From positions 11,990,734 to 12,054,733 of the forward strand of contig NC_048556.1 of NCBI RefSeq assembly GCF_902806685.2: 64,000 nt of DNA. Direction: 5' to 3'. Below, one piece after another: positions 20,466 through 31,459 of this stretch. Under the pieces are notes generated by a model that was given only the letters and a program-made list of their open reading frames with translations, was not told the origin of the DNA and ran no database searches. The stretch comes from Maniola hyperantus. Taxonomy: Eukaryota > Arthropoda > Insecta > Lepidoptera > Nymphalidae. The stretch's first letter is position 1; each line of letters begins with the position of its first letter. The position numbers and the translations under genes are program-made.

Positions 20466-20685
20466 TCAGTGCCCTTATTATAAATGCGAAAGCGTGTTGT
20501 TGGTTTATTGGTTTGTTGGTTTGTCCTTCAATCACGTCGCAACGGATTGACGTTATTTTTCGTATGGGTATAGATAAAGACCTGGAGAGTGACATAGGCT
20601 ACTTTTCATCCCGTAAAATCAAAAAGTTCCCACGGGATATTTTAAAACCTAATTCCACGCGGACGAAGCCGCGAGCATCAGCTAG
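20466..20685 (+). mobile_element. Helitron-B copy with intact termini
   Basis: Begins TCAGTGCCCTTATTATAAAT directly after an A and ends CAGCTAG directly before a T (20682-20685 is CTAG). This matches Helitron insertion between A and T without duplication. The hairpin reads CGCGGACGAAGCCGCG, with one change. Confidence 0.88.
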
Positions 20686-20699
20686 TAACATAAAAATAT

Positions 20700-20845
20700 G
20701 TAAATCGGCCGATTATTTATCACTCTTTAAAACAAGAGTGAATAGGCACCTTCTAGGTAAACGCGTCCCATCTTAGGCCACATCATCACTTCCCATCAGG
20801 TGTGATTGTGGTCAAGCGTACACCTATAATGAATAAAAAAAAAAA
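20700..20845 (+). pseudogene. LINE-2f 3' end (C-terminal peptide, 3' UTR, poly-A)
   Basis: The peptide LSLFKTRVNRHLLGKRVPS ends at a stop, as in LINEs whose proteins close with FK.RVN..L. Then comes CACATCATCACTTCCCATCAG and a run of A. The 3' UTR resembles the SINE-E tail, which suggests that this LINE type mobilises SINE-E. Confidence 0.72.
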
Positions 20846-21084
20846 AAAAACATGCCAGTACCACAAACCTTGGTTATCAGTAATGATAGTATATGTGGAT
20901 AGATATGCACATGGAGCGATACAGCTGATCAATAACCCTTTATCTAAAACACTTAATTTTGTCTTAAAAGCTCGTTACACGCCCACGATGTTACATCAAT
21001 TCTATCGTCCGATTGCTAATCAGTTTGTGTCAACATACATTCGATTTAGTCTTCAGAATATTTCCGAGTTATGACTTTATGCAA
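20846..21084. other. Unassigned
   Basis: No repeat family or domain recognised. Confidence 0.4.
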
Positions 21085-21308
21085 TCTACATATATGTATA
21101 AAAGGAAAAGCTGACTGACTGGCTGACTGATCTATCAACGCACAGCTCAAACTACTGGACGAATCGGGCTGAAATTTGGCATGCAGATATAGCTATTATG
21201 ACGTAGACATCTGCTGAGAAAGGATTTTTGAAAATTAAATCCCTAAAGGTGTAAAGCTTGTTTGAAATTTGTGTAATCCACGCGGACGAAGTCGCGAGCT
21301 TAAGCTAG
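21085..21308 (+). mobile_element. Helitron-A copy with intact termini
   Basis: TCTACATATATGTATAAAAGG follows an A; the end AAGCTAG (CTAG 21305-21308) precedes a T. The hairpin CGCGGACGAAGTCGCG is intact. Confidence 0.9.
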
Positions 21309-21321
21309 TAATATATAAGTA

Positions 21322-21845
21322 ACTAGATGATGCCCACGACTTCGTCCGCGTGAGTTTCGATTTTTAAAATTCCCGTGGCAACTCTTTGATTTTCCGGGAT
21401 ATAAATTTTTTTATTTTATTTATTTTATTTTATTTGACTAACCAACAACATTTACACATACACAAGAATTTACATACAAAAGGATTTATAACTAAAGGAC
21501 ACATAGCATAAACGTTAACAACTGGCTGGTACAAAAGATTTAGGTACAATGATGTTATGACTTTAAAAGGCAGTAAAGTAAAGCAAAATGTAATAAGGAA
21601 TAAGCACGTTAAATCGGTTAAGTCTCATTACAAACTGATTAATTAGCTCCCTTTCGTAGGGAGATAATGACGTTACGACGAAAGCAGCGTATGTCCTTCC
21701 CTGGGATGCAGGCTATCTGTGTACCAAATTTGGTCAAAATCGGTTGAACGCATGGACCCTGAAAGGCTAGCAGACAGACAAACAGATAGACAGACAGACG
21801 GACAGACAGACAGATACGCTTTCCCATTTAAAATATTAAGTATAG
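21322..21845 (-). mobile_element. Helitron-C copy split by a T-headed insertion
   Basis: ACTAGATGATGCCCACGACTTCG to CTTTGATTTTCCGGGATA is the reversed 3' half; GTATGTCCTTCCCTGGGATGC to CATTTAAAATATTAAGTATAG is the reversed 5' half with a CAGACAGACAGAC tract. About 280 bp (21406-21690) lie between, opening with a TTTTATTTTATTTATTTTA run that looks like the reversed tail of a retroposon. Confidence 0.72.
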
Positions 21846-23139
21846 ATGCAATTTTGTAATAGGTACAATGCGGCTTTTGCACACAATCACTAAATTAAAT
21901 TGACAAGTCTTAATCTAGTGCTATCGTTTCAAAAGGATAGGAAGGAATTTTGAAGCAATTAGCAATATTGTACAGTAACAGAATGCCACAAAATACAAAG
22001 AGTTTTACACAAATTAACTTTTACAAGTGCTTCTGAATCGTCCAAAGAATCCATTGCTAAATTATTTTGACGATTCAAAAGCGCTAATTAAGTAGGCCAA
22101 ATCACTTTCATACGGCAGCTACTTATTATCATAAATGGCCTTAAACTCTACACCGAGAGAAATCAGGTCATGGAACGATAAATCTCTCGCAACTAGGATA
22201 ATCGTTGCAAAAAAACATAAAAAGAATTGCCAGCCTAAAGGCTGTATAAGGGTTGTAATTTAGCGCACAATCGTGACCATCAATAAGCAATGAGGCTCTA
22301 TATTACCATAATGGCTCAATAACAGTCGTAAGATAGTCGTTTAATGTCATAAGATAATTTCCGAAACGCTTATAAACGATGAATGGGGAATGAGTTAATT
22401 GATGCAGTATTCGAGGGGATTTTTATCTCTTTATATCCATCGATTTAATCTGTGTGCAGTAAAGTATCGTTTCGCACGTAATATGCGTAATTTAATTGTC
22501 CGAAGGAAATATTGGCTTTTTATAGGAGCAGTAAAAGTCAACTATAGTTACAGACAATGAAAAATCTGTTCCCAATATTGTTACTGCAACTCAGTCTCTA
22601 AGTATTGTCAAATCTGTGGTAGGTACCTACTTAAGAGAAATTTGTGTAGTCCACCGGACGAAGTAGCGAGCAGAAGCTAGTCACGATATAAAAAAGAAAA
22701 CAACAAAATGGAAATGAACAGACATCAAAGCCAGCCCAATCGAAATCATATTTCATAATGACAACAATAAATAAACACAAGATCACATTATAATGACTAT
22801 AATGAACATTATGCAACGTTGTTAATTGAGATTCCGATTCTAATTATAGTCAAACCCATCGTGGCCGGTGCCGACGTAAATTGTTGTATCGATAATCGAT
22901 AATCGACAATCGACATGGTGCCGTGGGCGAGTCCACTTGTCTCTACGAGGTTACGTAAGCTCGCATCCGAATGGCTCATAAGCATAATGCCGATTTGGGG
23001 AGGTACTTGATCTAAATAGGCGGCGTTCATTGCGGCAAGTTCAAGTTGAAGGCTAACAGCTGAAGTCGGTTCGCCTGCGACTGCGCAGGTGCAAGCTAGA
23101 CTGGTAGACTATATAAATGGTGCTGGTATTCCTCATTTG
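21846..23139. other. Mostly unassigned, with small fragments
   Basis: A piece of tail F is near 22015-22060 (CTTTTACAAGTGCTTCTGAA) and a Helitron-A 3' end at 22633-22681 (GGACGAAGTAGCGAGCAGAA, then GCTAGT). CGATAATCGATAATCGACAATCG lies near 22890. No gene is supported. Confidence 0.45.
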
Positions 23140-23300
23140 TAGGTACCTATCACTGAGAATATGGAAAAGTGTGTTTTTTGTGGGTTTATTGGTTTGTCCT
23201 TCAATCATACCGCAACGGAGCAAGGGAGGTAATTTTAGGGTTGCGTACCTCAAAAGAAAAACGGAACCCTTATAGGATCACTTTGTTGTCTGTCTGTGTC
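23140..23300 (+). mobile_element. Helitron-B head joined to repeat H head
   Basis: GGTTTGTCCTTCAATCATACC, CGCAACGGAGCAAGG (B) run into GGGTTGCGTACCTCAAAAG and AAAAACGGAACCCTTATAGG (H) at about 23237. Confidence 0.65.
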
Positions 23301-23302
23301 TT

Positions 23303-23560
23303 TTTTTTAAATTTGTAAACTAGCGTTTGGCTGCAATCAGAACTGGTGGCAAGTGATGATGCAGCCTAAGATGGAGCGCGCTTGTCTAGAAGATGCCTAT
23401 TCACTCTTGACTTGAAGGTACCCATATTATAATTGGAGGGGAAAACTGATGCTGGAAGGGTGTTCCAAATCTTAGCGGTTCGATTCAGAAATGAGGAGGC
23501 AAATCGCTTCGTACGTATCCGTGGAATTTCCGTGGATGAAGCGCACTTGATTATACTTAA
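23303..23560 (-). pseudogene. LINE-2f-type remnant, reversed
   Basis: GGCAAGTGATGATGCAGCCTAAG, then AATTGGAGGGGAAAACTGATGC and AGGAGGCAAATCGCTTCGTACG. The minus-strand sense gives the ...LPASVFPSNYN... peptides also seen at 53130. Only traces of the frame remain. Confidence 0.6.
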
Positions 23561-23904
23561 TTTAGATAATTTGCTTAGAAATCGAATTCATATTCATAAC
23601 GAGTTATAGTACTGTTATCTGTTAGATATGTGTAAATGTGACTTTCGTTCTAGGTGGGATGATTCTATTAAGGCATAAAATTTAATTATTGTTTTACAAT
23701 GAATGATTGCCCAATAAACGTCCCGACTCTTGATCTATGGTTCACTAATGTTGATACAATTAAACCCATTTAATCGATTATCACGCCGGCCCTGGGGGTT
23801 AATCGATTATCTCGAATTATTACTATCAATACAATACTCTATGGTTTGTAGGCAAATAGTTGTACACGATCTCTTAAATCTTTAATATCGAACCTACTCT
23901 GTGG
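23561..23904. other. Unassigned
   Basis: AATCGATTATCACGCC...TTAATCGATTATCTCG near 23776-23815 is a paired ATCGATTAT motif; nothing else. Confidence 0.35.
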
Positions 23905-24133
23905 GAAGCGGTGATAGTGCAGTGGTTAGATGCCATATTTTAGAGATTCAGGATTCGATCTCGAGCACGCATCTTTAACTTTTCGTAGTCACTTGCCTGG
24001 TGAAGGAAAACATCGTGTGAAAACCAGCATGCCTGAGAGTTCTCTATAATGTTTTCAAAGGTGTGTGATGTTTGCCCATTCCCACTTGGCTAGCGTGGTG
24101 GACTATGGCTTAAAACCTTCTCAATCTGGTTAG
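23905..24133 (+). mobile_element. SINE-D copy
   Basis: GCGGTGATAGTGCAGTGGTTAG, decayed B box GGATTCGATCTCG, then GTGTGAAAACCAGCATGCC and the CTTGGCTAGCGTGGTGGACT segment. The ATG tail is lost. Confidence 0.82.
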
Positions 24134-24169
24134 GTACAACAAATAATGGATGGAAACCACAAGTACACG

Positions 24170-24320
24170 GTTTTCAGATTTTCCCTTTACTTCTGCTATA
24201 ACACCTACCTACCTGCATGATTCTAGGTCGACGGGAAGTATCCTATAGGTTACTTGACAGACAGACAGACAACTAAGTGAATAGTGATTAGGCAATGGGA
24301 CCCTAAAAATCGTCTTTTTA
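24170..24320 (-). repeat. Repeat H fragment
   Basis: TTTTCAGATTTTCCCTTTAC, CATGATTCTAGGTCGACGGG, GAAGTATCCTATAGGTTAC and GGGACCCTAAAAATC. Confidence 0.65.
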
Positions 24321-24789
24321 ACCGACTTCAAAAAAGGAGGAGGTTCTCAATTCGTCGGAATCGTCTTTTATGAATTAAACTCATTTTCGATATGTTAACT
24401 CATCTGGTGTAAGCTATGACAACACAATCGTAATATCCAACAGTCCCCTGTAGTTTAATGTAACAAATACCCATTTACAGTCTACCATCGAAAATAAGGA
24501 TTATTTCGGAAATAAAGACGTTTCCATGGTAATATGTACAATAGACTGTAATAGCCTTTGACCATTTAACCTAACGAGCGCCGGCTTTTACTTTCTTTGA
24601 GGCCCGCTGTGACCAATTAACACTTTGAAAAGAGTTATTTCTGTATCTTGTGAAGTACTCGGCCATGGGATGATTCCCATAGCTACGTCATTCTTAAGAT
24701 AAAACTAAATTCCCATCGAGCATCTCTATTACTACAGTCTAAATCTAGCCGTTGCACTTATACAGCAATTAATTAATATCAGTCTTTTG
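24321..24789. other. Unassigned, with a recurring ACCGACTTC motif
   Basis: ACCGACTTCAAAAAAGGAGG at 24330 recurs in reverse at about 44905 (CCTCCTTTTTGGAAGTCGGT), so it belongs to another dispersed repeat. The rest is unrecognised. Confidence 0.45.
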
Positions 24790-24957
24790 AACGACGAAGA
24801 AAAATATCGTGAGGATACCTGCGTGCCTCAGAATTCTCGTTGGTGTGTGAATTGGTGTCACTTGGCCAGCGTGGTGGACTATGGCCTACCTAACCCTTCA
24901 CATCCTGAGCTGCGACCTGTTCTCTGTAGTGGGTCAGTGATGGGTTAATGACGATGA
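24790..24957 (+). mobile_element. SINE-D 3' part
   Basis: ATCGTGAGGATACCTGCGTGC, CTTGGCCAGCGTGGTGGACT and GGGTCAGTGATGGGTTAATG. Confidence 0.75.
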
Positions 24958-24972
24958 ATTACTTACTAGCTA

Positions 24973-25100
24973 TAGTGCGCGACAGGTCGGGATGGCAATC
25001 GGGGAGGGAACGCCCCGGACATCCGAACAGGTGACGTGTGGGTGTGCGGAGCCTCTCCCCGCCTCATACCCCGATTGCAATCTCGACTTGTCGCGGACTA
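24973..25100. mobile_element. GC-rich MITE with 32-bp inverted ends
   Basis: TAGTGCGCGACAGGTCGGGA... (24973-25004) and its inverse ...TCTCGACTTGTCGCGGACTA (25069-25100) are closely matched over 32 bp. A similar GCGATCTCGAACTGTCGCG end occurs alone at about 56090. Confidence 0.8.
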
Positions 25101-25559
25101 GATATACTTGCAATTAGATAAAACTATTTATCTAGGCACAACCTAGTTCCAGTTAACCGTAACACGTCATCGTATGGTAGTTTCTCCCAATCGGCTCGCA
25201 GCATCAGTTATCAGCGGCTAATGAGCGCTGGCTGAGCTGCTAATGAAGGATCTAGATGGCGGTATATCATCGGTGACGTGTGGGCGGGCAGACCACACAG
25301 ACCACAGCCTAGCGAATATGTGTCACTCCACACTTGCGACATGTCGCGAGACAAAACGTTGATGACACCCCGTATTTTTGTATGGAACATTATGCACGGC
25401 GTATCGACAAGATAATAAGTTGAAACTGCCGACAATAACAAGACAAAGCTAGTTTTTTGGGTTGTAACCGTACTAAAAACCAGAATTACTTTGCCTCACG
25501 GTCATAAGCAATGATATTAGAAGAAAATAGGTAGATACGTTATACGCGGACCGCAAGTG
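25101..25559. other. Unassigned
   Basis: A 76-codon minus-strand frame at 25211-25441 has no recognisable domain. Confidence 0.4.
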
Positions 25560-25677
25560 GCACGTTAAAACTAAGCTAATTAGCAAACCTGAGCTCAGTC
25601 GCCCGCTGTCGTCGCGCTATCGATGACGTCGTTGATAGTAATGTGTATTTTGTTTTCGTCTCCCAAAACAACCGAAA
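25560..25677 (+). promoter_or_regulatory. Probable promoter and 5' UTR of the THAP-domain exon
   Basis: A locally GC-rich stretch directly upstream of the exon, with a CRE-like TGACGTC at 25624-25630 and an upstream ATG at 25641 whose frame overlaps the THAP start out of phase. No TATA box is seen. Confidence 0.35.
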
Positions 25678-25754
25678 ATGCCGTCGTGTGTGATGAGATT
25701 CTGCACAAACTACACAAGCAAGGTTTCCAAAAGTCAAGGAATCACATTTCATTC
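25678..25754 (+). CDS. First exon of a THAP zinc-finger protein
   Basis: ATG at 25678 opens 25 codons and two extra bases before a strong donor (TTC|GTAAGT at 25755). The peptide MPSCVMRFCTNYTSK, then GITFHS, matches the start of the THAP domain: M-x-x-C(4)-x4-C(9)-x-N ... F-H-x, after which the family usually continues with FP. THAP domains bind DNA with a C2CH zinc centre; the second Cys/His pair would lie in the next exon, which I cannot find in the window. The exon could belong to a host THAP regulator or to a P-element-like transposase. A frame of this kind ending exactly at a canonical donor is unlikely to be chance, but a pseudogene cannot be excluded. Confidence 0.72.
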
Positions 25755-26144
25755 GTAAGTAAAACTATTTCTTTTATATAATTCGTATTTTTCACTTATT
25801 TAACAATAACAAACTCGTGCACGTTCGTGTAAAATGCAACTCATTGCAATTTGTACCTTATGTCACATGCCATAAGTACGTATCAAGTTATCGTTGTACG
25901 TATTTTAAAGTTTCCGATCAAAGAATATAAAATAAACAGATAGGTCTCTTCTGAGTATTGACAATTCAAATAGTGTGCATATTTCCTGTTTTAGGGAAGG
26001 ATAAATTAACTATGGTCTAACATCTTTTTACGGTCCACTGCTGGGTCTCTTCATACAATGAGGGAATTTTGGCTATGAGTATGTAGATTGTGTAATAGTA
26101 AATATTTTCAAAAATAAAAAATATTTTCATTTCACATTTTATTC
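25755..26144. other. Presumed intron sequence, unassigned
   Basis: AT-rich; no second THAP exon visible. Confidence 0.4.
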
Positions 26145-26440
26145 CTTTACCTACCTTCCCGCGGCTTCGTCCGCGTAAAATTTAGTAATTTTATTTCGAC
26201 TTCTTTTCCATGTATGGGAGCCCCCTTTATTTAATTTAATTTAATTTTTATTATTTTTATTATAGCGGCAATAGAAATACATTCTGTGAAAATTTCAACT
26301 GTCTACCTATTACGGCTTACGAGATACAGCCCGCTGACAGATGGACGTACAGACAGCGGAGGCTTAGTAATGGGGTCCCGTTGGCACCCCTTGGGCACGG
26401 AACCCTAAAAACGAGCGGAACCGCGGGAAAAAGCTAGTTC
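26145..26440 (+). repeat. Repeat G copy with Helitron-like ends
   Basis: CCCGCGGCTTCGTCCGCG at 26158 and CCGCGGGAAAAAGCTAGT at the end enclose AAAATTTCAACTGTCTACC, GAGATACAGCCCGCTGACAG and GGGCACGGAACCCTAAAAA. The CTAGT end and GC hairpins resemble Helitron termini, but the body is that of repeat G. Confidence 0.55.
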
Positions 26441-27404
26441 GTAATATATTAAATACCACAGTATAAGGTTTTTATTTTACTATACAACTACAGTGTAGGC
26501 ATAAATCGGCATTAGCCGAATAGACTTTACTGTTTTTTTTTTTCTTTGGAGTTTCTAGTTTACCGTCTCGTCCCGTCTCTTTTACGCTCGCATTATTAGG
26601 CATATATCCGTCCTTCTTCCACTCTTCTGTGCAGGACGAGGTAGTGCAAAATATAACCGTCTCTTTTTCGTGCGCAACTGAAGCTGAGGTTATTAGTTCA
26701 CCGTCCTTTACTCTCTGTTGTGTGAGGTTAAAATACTATCTATGCGTTTATGTGTGTTGAGTCTTTCGGCGCTGACGCAGCGTGCCATTACTAAACATCG
26801 AATTTGATATAAGTAACCTATCTACCTATTTTTCTTCTAATATCATTGGTCATAAGCGATTCATGCCGTATCGGTTGCAATCTGCCAGTTGTCAGTGCCA
26901 GTTACACGACTATGCATGATGTGACTGAGTGAACCTGTAGTAGGTACAAGCTTTTTTTGTGTCTGCAGATTTTCTCAGATTTTTAAATTTCTGACCTGTC
27001 TTCAATAAGCAAGACATTTATTTATTCAAGACAAGAACATCTACTTAGACGAGTAAGATTTCTAATAATCTTTGAAATTGTCATGCTTGTGTCGTTGGTT
27101 CTTACCTTTTCCAATTCAAGTATTTTCTGTCTATCTATATCAAAAACAAGTGTGTACAGAAAGACAGAACAAAAAGTCTCTAGTGTGTCCGCAACTGAAC
27201 ACTAATAACGGAAACCTAGCTCAGTTGTTAGATGTTTCTGGAAACGCCTAACTTGCTATTAATCTTTAGATATTTGTGGTTTTCAAACGTTTACTTTGGC
27301 ATGTCCATTTAGGATTTATGAGACACTCCCAGTCCCAAGGGCCTCACAGCGTGGTTACTAAATAGAAATAGATCGACTTATTTTTTAGAATAGAATAGAA
27401 TATG
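26441..27404. other. Long unassigned stretch
   Basis: Contains TACCGTCTCGTCCCGTCTC and AACCGTCTCTTTTTCGTGCGC near 26560-26680. No frame or known repeat. Confidence 0.4.
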
Positions 27405-27490
27405 AATATTTTTATTCAAATAAACTTTCACAAGTATCTACTTTTGAATCGTCGAATGCATCTACCACTGGTTCGAAATGCCTTTAAAAA
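27405..27490 (-). repeat. Tail F fragment
   Basis: TTTTATTCAAATAAACTTTC, CTTTTGAATCGTCGAATGCA and CCACTGGTTCGAAATGCC are the reverse of tail F. Confidence 0.8.
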
Positions 27491-27771
27491 TGAAAAAAAT
27501 AACTGACGAAGTCTTATCTACTCATGAAATAAATAGTTAGGTAATTTTAGCTAACCTATCCCAGCTTCGCTCGAGTGGAATTTTTGAAAATTGTAAGGTG
27601 TAAGAATTTCCAATAATCCTGAATTTTTCATGTTTGCCCGAAAGCACGAATACCAATTCTCATAGATATAGATACCCTGAAAAATGACGGATCTTTCATA
27701 TTCGTATTTTCTTCCCTTTTAGGGGTAGAATTTCCAGCAATCCTCTCTCAGTGAGCATCTACGTCACAAAA

Positions 27772-27843
27772 GAAAATCAAAGTGTTCCCACGGGATTTAA
27801 AAAAACCTAATTCCACGCGGACGAAGTAGCGGGCATCAGCTAG
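27772..27843 (+). mobile_element. Helitron-B/C 3' end
   Basis: AAAATCAAAGTGTTCCCACGG, CCACGCGGACGAAGTAGCGGG and CATCAGCTAGT. Confidence 0.8.
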
Positions 27844-27891
27844 TACTAAGATAATACAAGTGATTTATATTATATCAATATTTATAATAAA

Positions 27892-28124
27892 TCTATATAT
27901 ATATAAAAGGAAAAGGTGACTGACTGACTGACTGACTGACTGACTGATCTATCAACGCACAGCTCAAACTACTGGACGGATCGGGCTGAAATTTGGCATG
28001 CAGATAGCTATTATGACGTAGGCATCCGCTAAGAAAGGATTTTTGAAAATTCAACTCCTAAGGGGGTGAAATAGGGATTTGAAAATTTGTAGTCCTCGTG
28101 GACGAAGTCGCGAGCATAAGCTAG
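27892..28124 (+). mobile_element. Helitron-A copy, full length
   Basis: A then TCTATATATATATAAAAGG, about six GACT units, ATCAACGCACAGCTCAAACT, CTCCTAAGGGGGTGAAATAG, then the hairpin and CTAG (28121-28124) before T. All terminal features are intact. Confidence 0.92.
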
Positions 28125-29456
28125 TATAAAATAAACCCTGAAGACCTCAACAACAAGTATTTTCATTTAATAAAACATTACAGCTACATATATGATTGTT
28201 TATGTGTTTCTTCTATTTACTTAGCTTACTGCTAAAACCCTTAAACAATGTTTACCCAAACCGGCACGCGAAATCTGTTAGAAAGTTAAGTCACTAAGAT
28301 ATTAGTCACCGACACTAAATCATACAGAACAACAGAATAGGAAAAATAATTCCAGCCTATTTACAGACACATTAATTAGATAATCTCTGTGCTAACTTGT
28401 CCAGTTGTAGCTAGAGCCTAGATAGCATCTGTTGTTCGCTCGTTGTTATGATTCGGTATCGCATCCTGATTAATAAATCCATGTAATCTGTAATGGTGTG
28501 CCCGCCGCCCGTGTACGCCATTACGGCTTCTAACTTCTGGGGCTGCGACGTTGATATACAACCCAAAGATACACAGCTTAAATTTTGTCCATTAACAATA
28601 AAACTGTATAACAGTCAGCTATTATTGTTATTTTAATGTCAGACTCGGAAATTGACGGAGAGAAATTGCAGATAGTGGTTTGCTGCAATTGTTCCATAGT
28701 GACTAGCCAGATTTGACTTTGGAAAGTAGTATTTGGAAAGAATATTATATTAATAACTAGGACTCTATTTTCCCCTCTAGGTATGGAACCCTACAAAAAG
28801 AGAAACTTGTGTATTGCAGCAAAAACACTATTTGGTACAAAGTAGTAGTAGACGTCGATCTGGAACGACAAGACGACGACGTAGAAGATTGGAATTGGAA
28901 AAATTAAAAGTTCAAGGTCAATGGTTTAAGCAGAGGGCTGAAACCAACCCTGTTGGATTATTGTTTCACCTTCTCCTAGTAAAGAATAGTAAAGGAGAAT
29001 ATTATTTAGTCAAGTTGAAACAGGCTTTGATTTTGAGACAGGCACGACATTTTGCGTAGATATTTTTTCGTTACAATACATTTGCGCGAGACTATGTATC
29101 TAAATTTATGCATATCATTGGGCTGGAACAAGGGGTTTGTTGTAGAATAAATTGAACGCGGTAGTCATAATTATATCAAAGCGACAGTTAACTAAATATC
29201 CTGCCGTTACAGACGTGTTAATGTTAAGTGACGCTTAAAGTTAAACCACGCTTAGACCATTATAAAGCTTTTACTACTTTGCACAATAAGGGACTGTTGC
29301 GGAGGCGTTACATATGGAATAATCATGGATTATTAATGGTTAACTTGATTGGTAGGTATGCTACTGCTTGTTGGGAAACGTTTTAGAACTTAATGTTTCT
29401 GTGTTGTTTCGAACAGCTCGGCGGTTGCTCTTGAGATTTTGCATGTAGGTACTCTA
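28125..29456. other. Long unassigned stretch with an Arg-rich frame
   Basis: An 81-codon frame at 28814-29059 (SSSRRRSGTTRRRRRRLELEK inside) follows an acceptor-like TTTTCCCCTCTAG at 28781. It resembles no family I know, and the upstream THAP phase does not read into it. Not called as a gene. Confidence 0.3.
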
Positions 29457-29560
29457 TTATGGTGATAGCGTAGTGATTAGGACGTCCGCCTCCTAATTAA
29501 TCAGGTAATTATCACTTGTTTAAACGTGAAGGAAAAGATACTAAGGAAACCTCCGTGAAA
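29457..29560 (+). mobile_element. SINE-D fragment
   Basis: ATGGTGATAGCGTAGTGATTAG, GACGTCCGCCTCCTAATT, then AACGTGAAGGAAAAGATAC. Confidence 0.65.
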
Positions 29561-29944
29561 ATAACTATTTTTAAAGTTATATATTATGGGTTTTTAAACA
29601 TTTGTATGTTTGAGACCGCGTAACTTCGAAACTGAATATTTTATCGGAAATCTGGGTTCGATCGCTTGGCATACAAACGAGACTCAAACAACGTGGCATA
29701 AAATTCGTCCACACATAAATCTCAATCAGCCCTCATCATAGAAGTACCAACTACCAAGTATCAGCCATTGGGTGCTGTCAATGCGAATTCAAGTCGCTCG
29801 TAAAATAGCTCATTACACATTACACACTAAAACTATTTAGTGTTATTGCTATTTTATGGCTTGATGTCTATGGTCGCGAGTCTACTTCACTGTAACGTAT
29901 TTTAGTACGTGTCTGATTTTTACACGACTGACAGAAAAAAGGAG
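29561..29944. other. Unassigned
   Basis: No frame or repeat family recognised. Confidence 0.4.
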
Positions 29945-30420
29945 TGTGTGGCGGTTACCACAATACAAACTAGATGGCGCTGTTCAATCGATGACGAAGT
30001 CCCGAACAAATGTACCGCCGATAGTAATCGCACTAACGGAGTTTCCTGCAATCTGGACTATATATAGAAGTTTCAAGACATAACCGTCGGCCCAGCTGGC
30101 GCTACCGAGCACAACCAACTGCTCGGTGGGAGATCTCCCCTTTGATACGGTCGAGCCTGCACACCGCTCCCGTACAAGTGTAATGTTTTCAGGACGGGTA
30201 CAGTAGTCGGTAGGGATTATACCTAACTCCCAATCGTACCGAAGATAATATAGTTAGACAATAGATATGTCGACTATTAATAAAATTTAAGTCTTCACGC
30301 CAATTCAGATTCGCACGAATAGGCTTCTCATGATCACAATTTAGTGTTCCTATTCATCAGGATTTGTGGCCCAGGAAGTATCTACAGCTCATCAAGCCCT
30401 GAGACATTGAAATGTTATAT
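29945..30420 (+). mobile_element. Candidate LTR of a retrotransposon
   Basis: TGTGTGGCGG start, a TATA box (CTATATATAG at 30058), AATAAAA at 30279-30285, and directly after the candidate end TGGTGACAGATGGGAC at 30421, which looks like a tRNA primer-binding site (TGGTGAC). The sequence is richer in GC and C-runs than its surroundings. No gag follows, so this is an isolated LTR plus leader. The exact ends are uncertain. Confidence 0.5.
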
Positions 30421-30527
30421 TGGTGACAGATGGGACAATGCGACGAAAGACAAGAACGCCAAAAAAAGGAGCCAATTGGCTAATTTTGTCTATTGTAAAT
30501 TGTAATACAGAACGCTGGCCTAAAATT

Positions 30528-30575
30528 GTGATGGCCTAGCGGTTAGAAAACACCTTTTTGATGTGTAAAGGACAA
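30528..30575 (+). repeat. SINE-D head fragment
   Basis: GTGATGGCCTAGCGGTTAG is an A-box head; no body follows. Confidence 0.5.
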
Positions 30576-30595
30576 TATCCTATCGTAAGAAAGTA

Positions 30596-30810
30596 CTACC
30601 ATTATAAATGCGAAAGTGTGTTTATTTGCGGTTTATTGGTTTTTGTTTTGTTCTTCAATCACGTCACAACGGAGCAACGGGTCGGCGTAATATTTTGGCA
30701 CGAATATAATAATATGACATAGGCTTCTTTTTATCCCAGAAAATCAAAGAGTTCGCACGGCAATTTAAAAAATCTAAATCCACACGGATGAAGTAACGGG
30801 CATCAGCTAA
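30596..30810 (+). mobile_element. Helitron-B copy, end CTAA
   Basis: CATTATAAATGCGAAAGTGTG, CAATCACGTCACAACGGAG, TTTTTATCCCAGAAAATC, and the end CACACGGATGAAGTAACGGG, CATCAGCTAAT. The hairpin is weakened. Confidence 0.83.
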
Positions 30811-31214
30811 TATAAAAGTATTGAAAGCAGCTTCTCAACGTTTAAGTGAATCTCTTCGGTAAAGCATTAAGCTGCGTAATTGGATTTATGAGTGCGGGTA
30901 ATGTGCGAAACCATGCAAGGGGTCGCGACATTTATGAAAGAAGCTATTCTTTATTTACTTACTTTAAGTACCCTTTAAAAGTACGCGGCCAAAAGTGATG
31001 AATATCGATCTTTAGAAGGAGACAGCAAATTTGTAGACTGTCTCGGTCGTTGAAACCGACAAAGCGTCATATGGGTATGAGTGACAGAGACATAACGCTC
31101 TACAAAAATGAAATGTCATTCTAAAAGCCGATATTCATCACTTTCGGCCGCGTACTGTACTTCTTGCTTAACCTATTCCATCATCAACGTCTCGATTTTA
31201 AATACATTGAAAAT
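30811..31214. other. Unassigned, with a dispersed motif near 31040-31110
   Basis: GGTATGAGTGACAGAGACAT, AACGCTCTACAAAAATGAAA is the reverse of motifs at 37185-37215 and 54590-54670 (GTAGAGCGTTGTCTCTGTCA), so part of another dispersed repeat. Confidence 0.45.
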
Positions 31215-31459
31215 CAAGATGCGGCTGTTCAATGTCTGTCTGCGGCGGATGCGCGACTACTTCGGTCACGCTGCTAGGAAAACGCGAGTAGCATAGAGAA
31301 ACTGCTGATCACTGGCAACATCGGAGGAGAGAGAGCCCGCGGACGAAGCCCGAGACGTTGGTCCGACCAGGTACGAGAAGCGGTCGACACACCCTTCTGC
31401 AACGCCTTCCGTACGGCCTCCAACATCGTAGAGACGGTGATATCTCGAGGAAGATTCCA
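31215..31459 (+). pseudogene. LINE C-terminal fragment
   Basis: RRMRDYFGHAARK, then in another frame ERARGRSPRRWSDQVREAV and NAFRTASNIVETVISRGRF: the GH.AR...GKR.RGR.P.RWSD.....l...A.. pattern of a LINE C-terminus. The sequence is frame-shifted and runs into a SINE-D. Confidence 0.72.

Noticed and set aside
28814..29059. 81-codon Arg-rich frame after an acceptor-like site
   Set aside because: No family resemblance, low-complexity Arg run, and the phase does not continue from the THAP exon.
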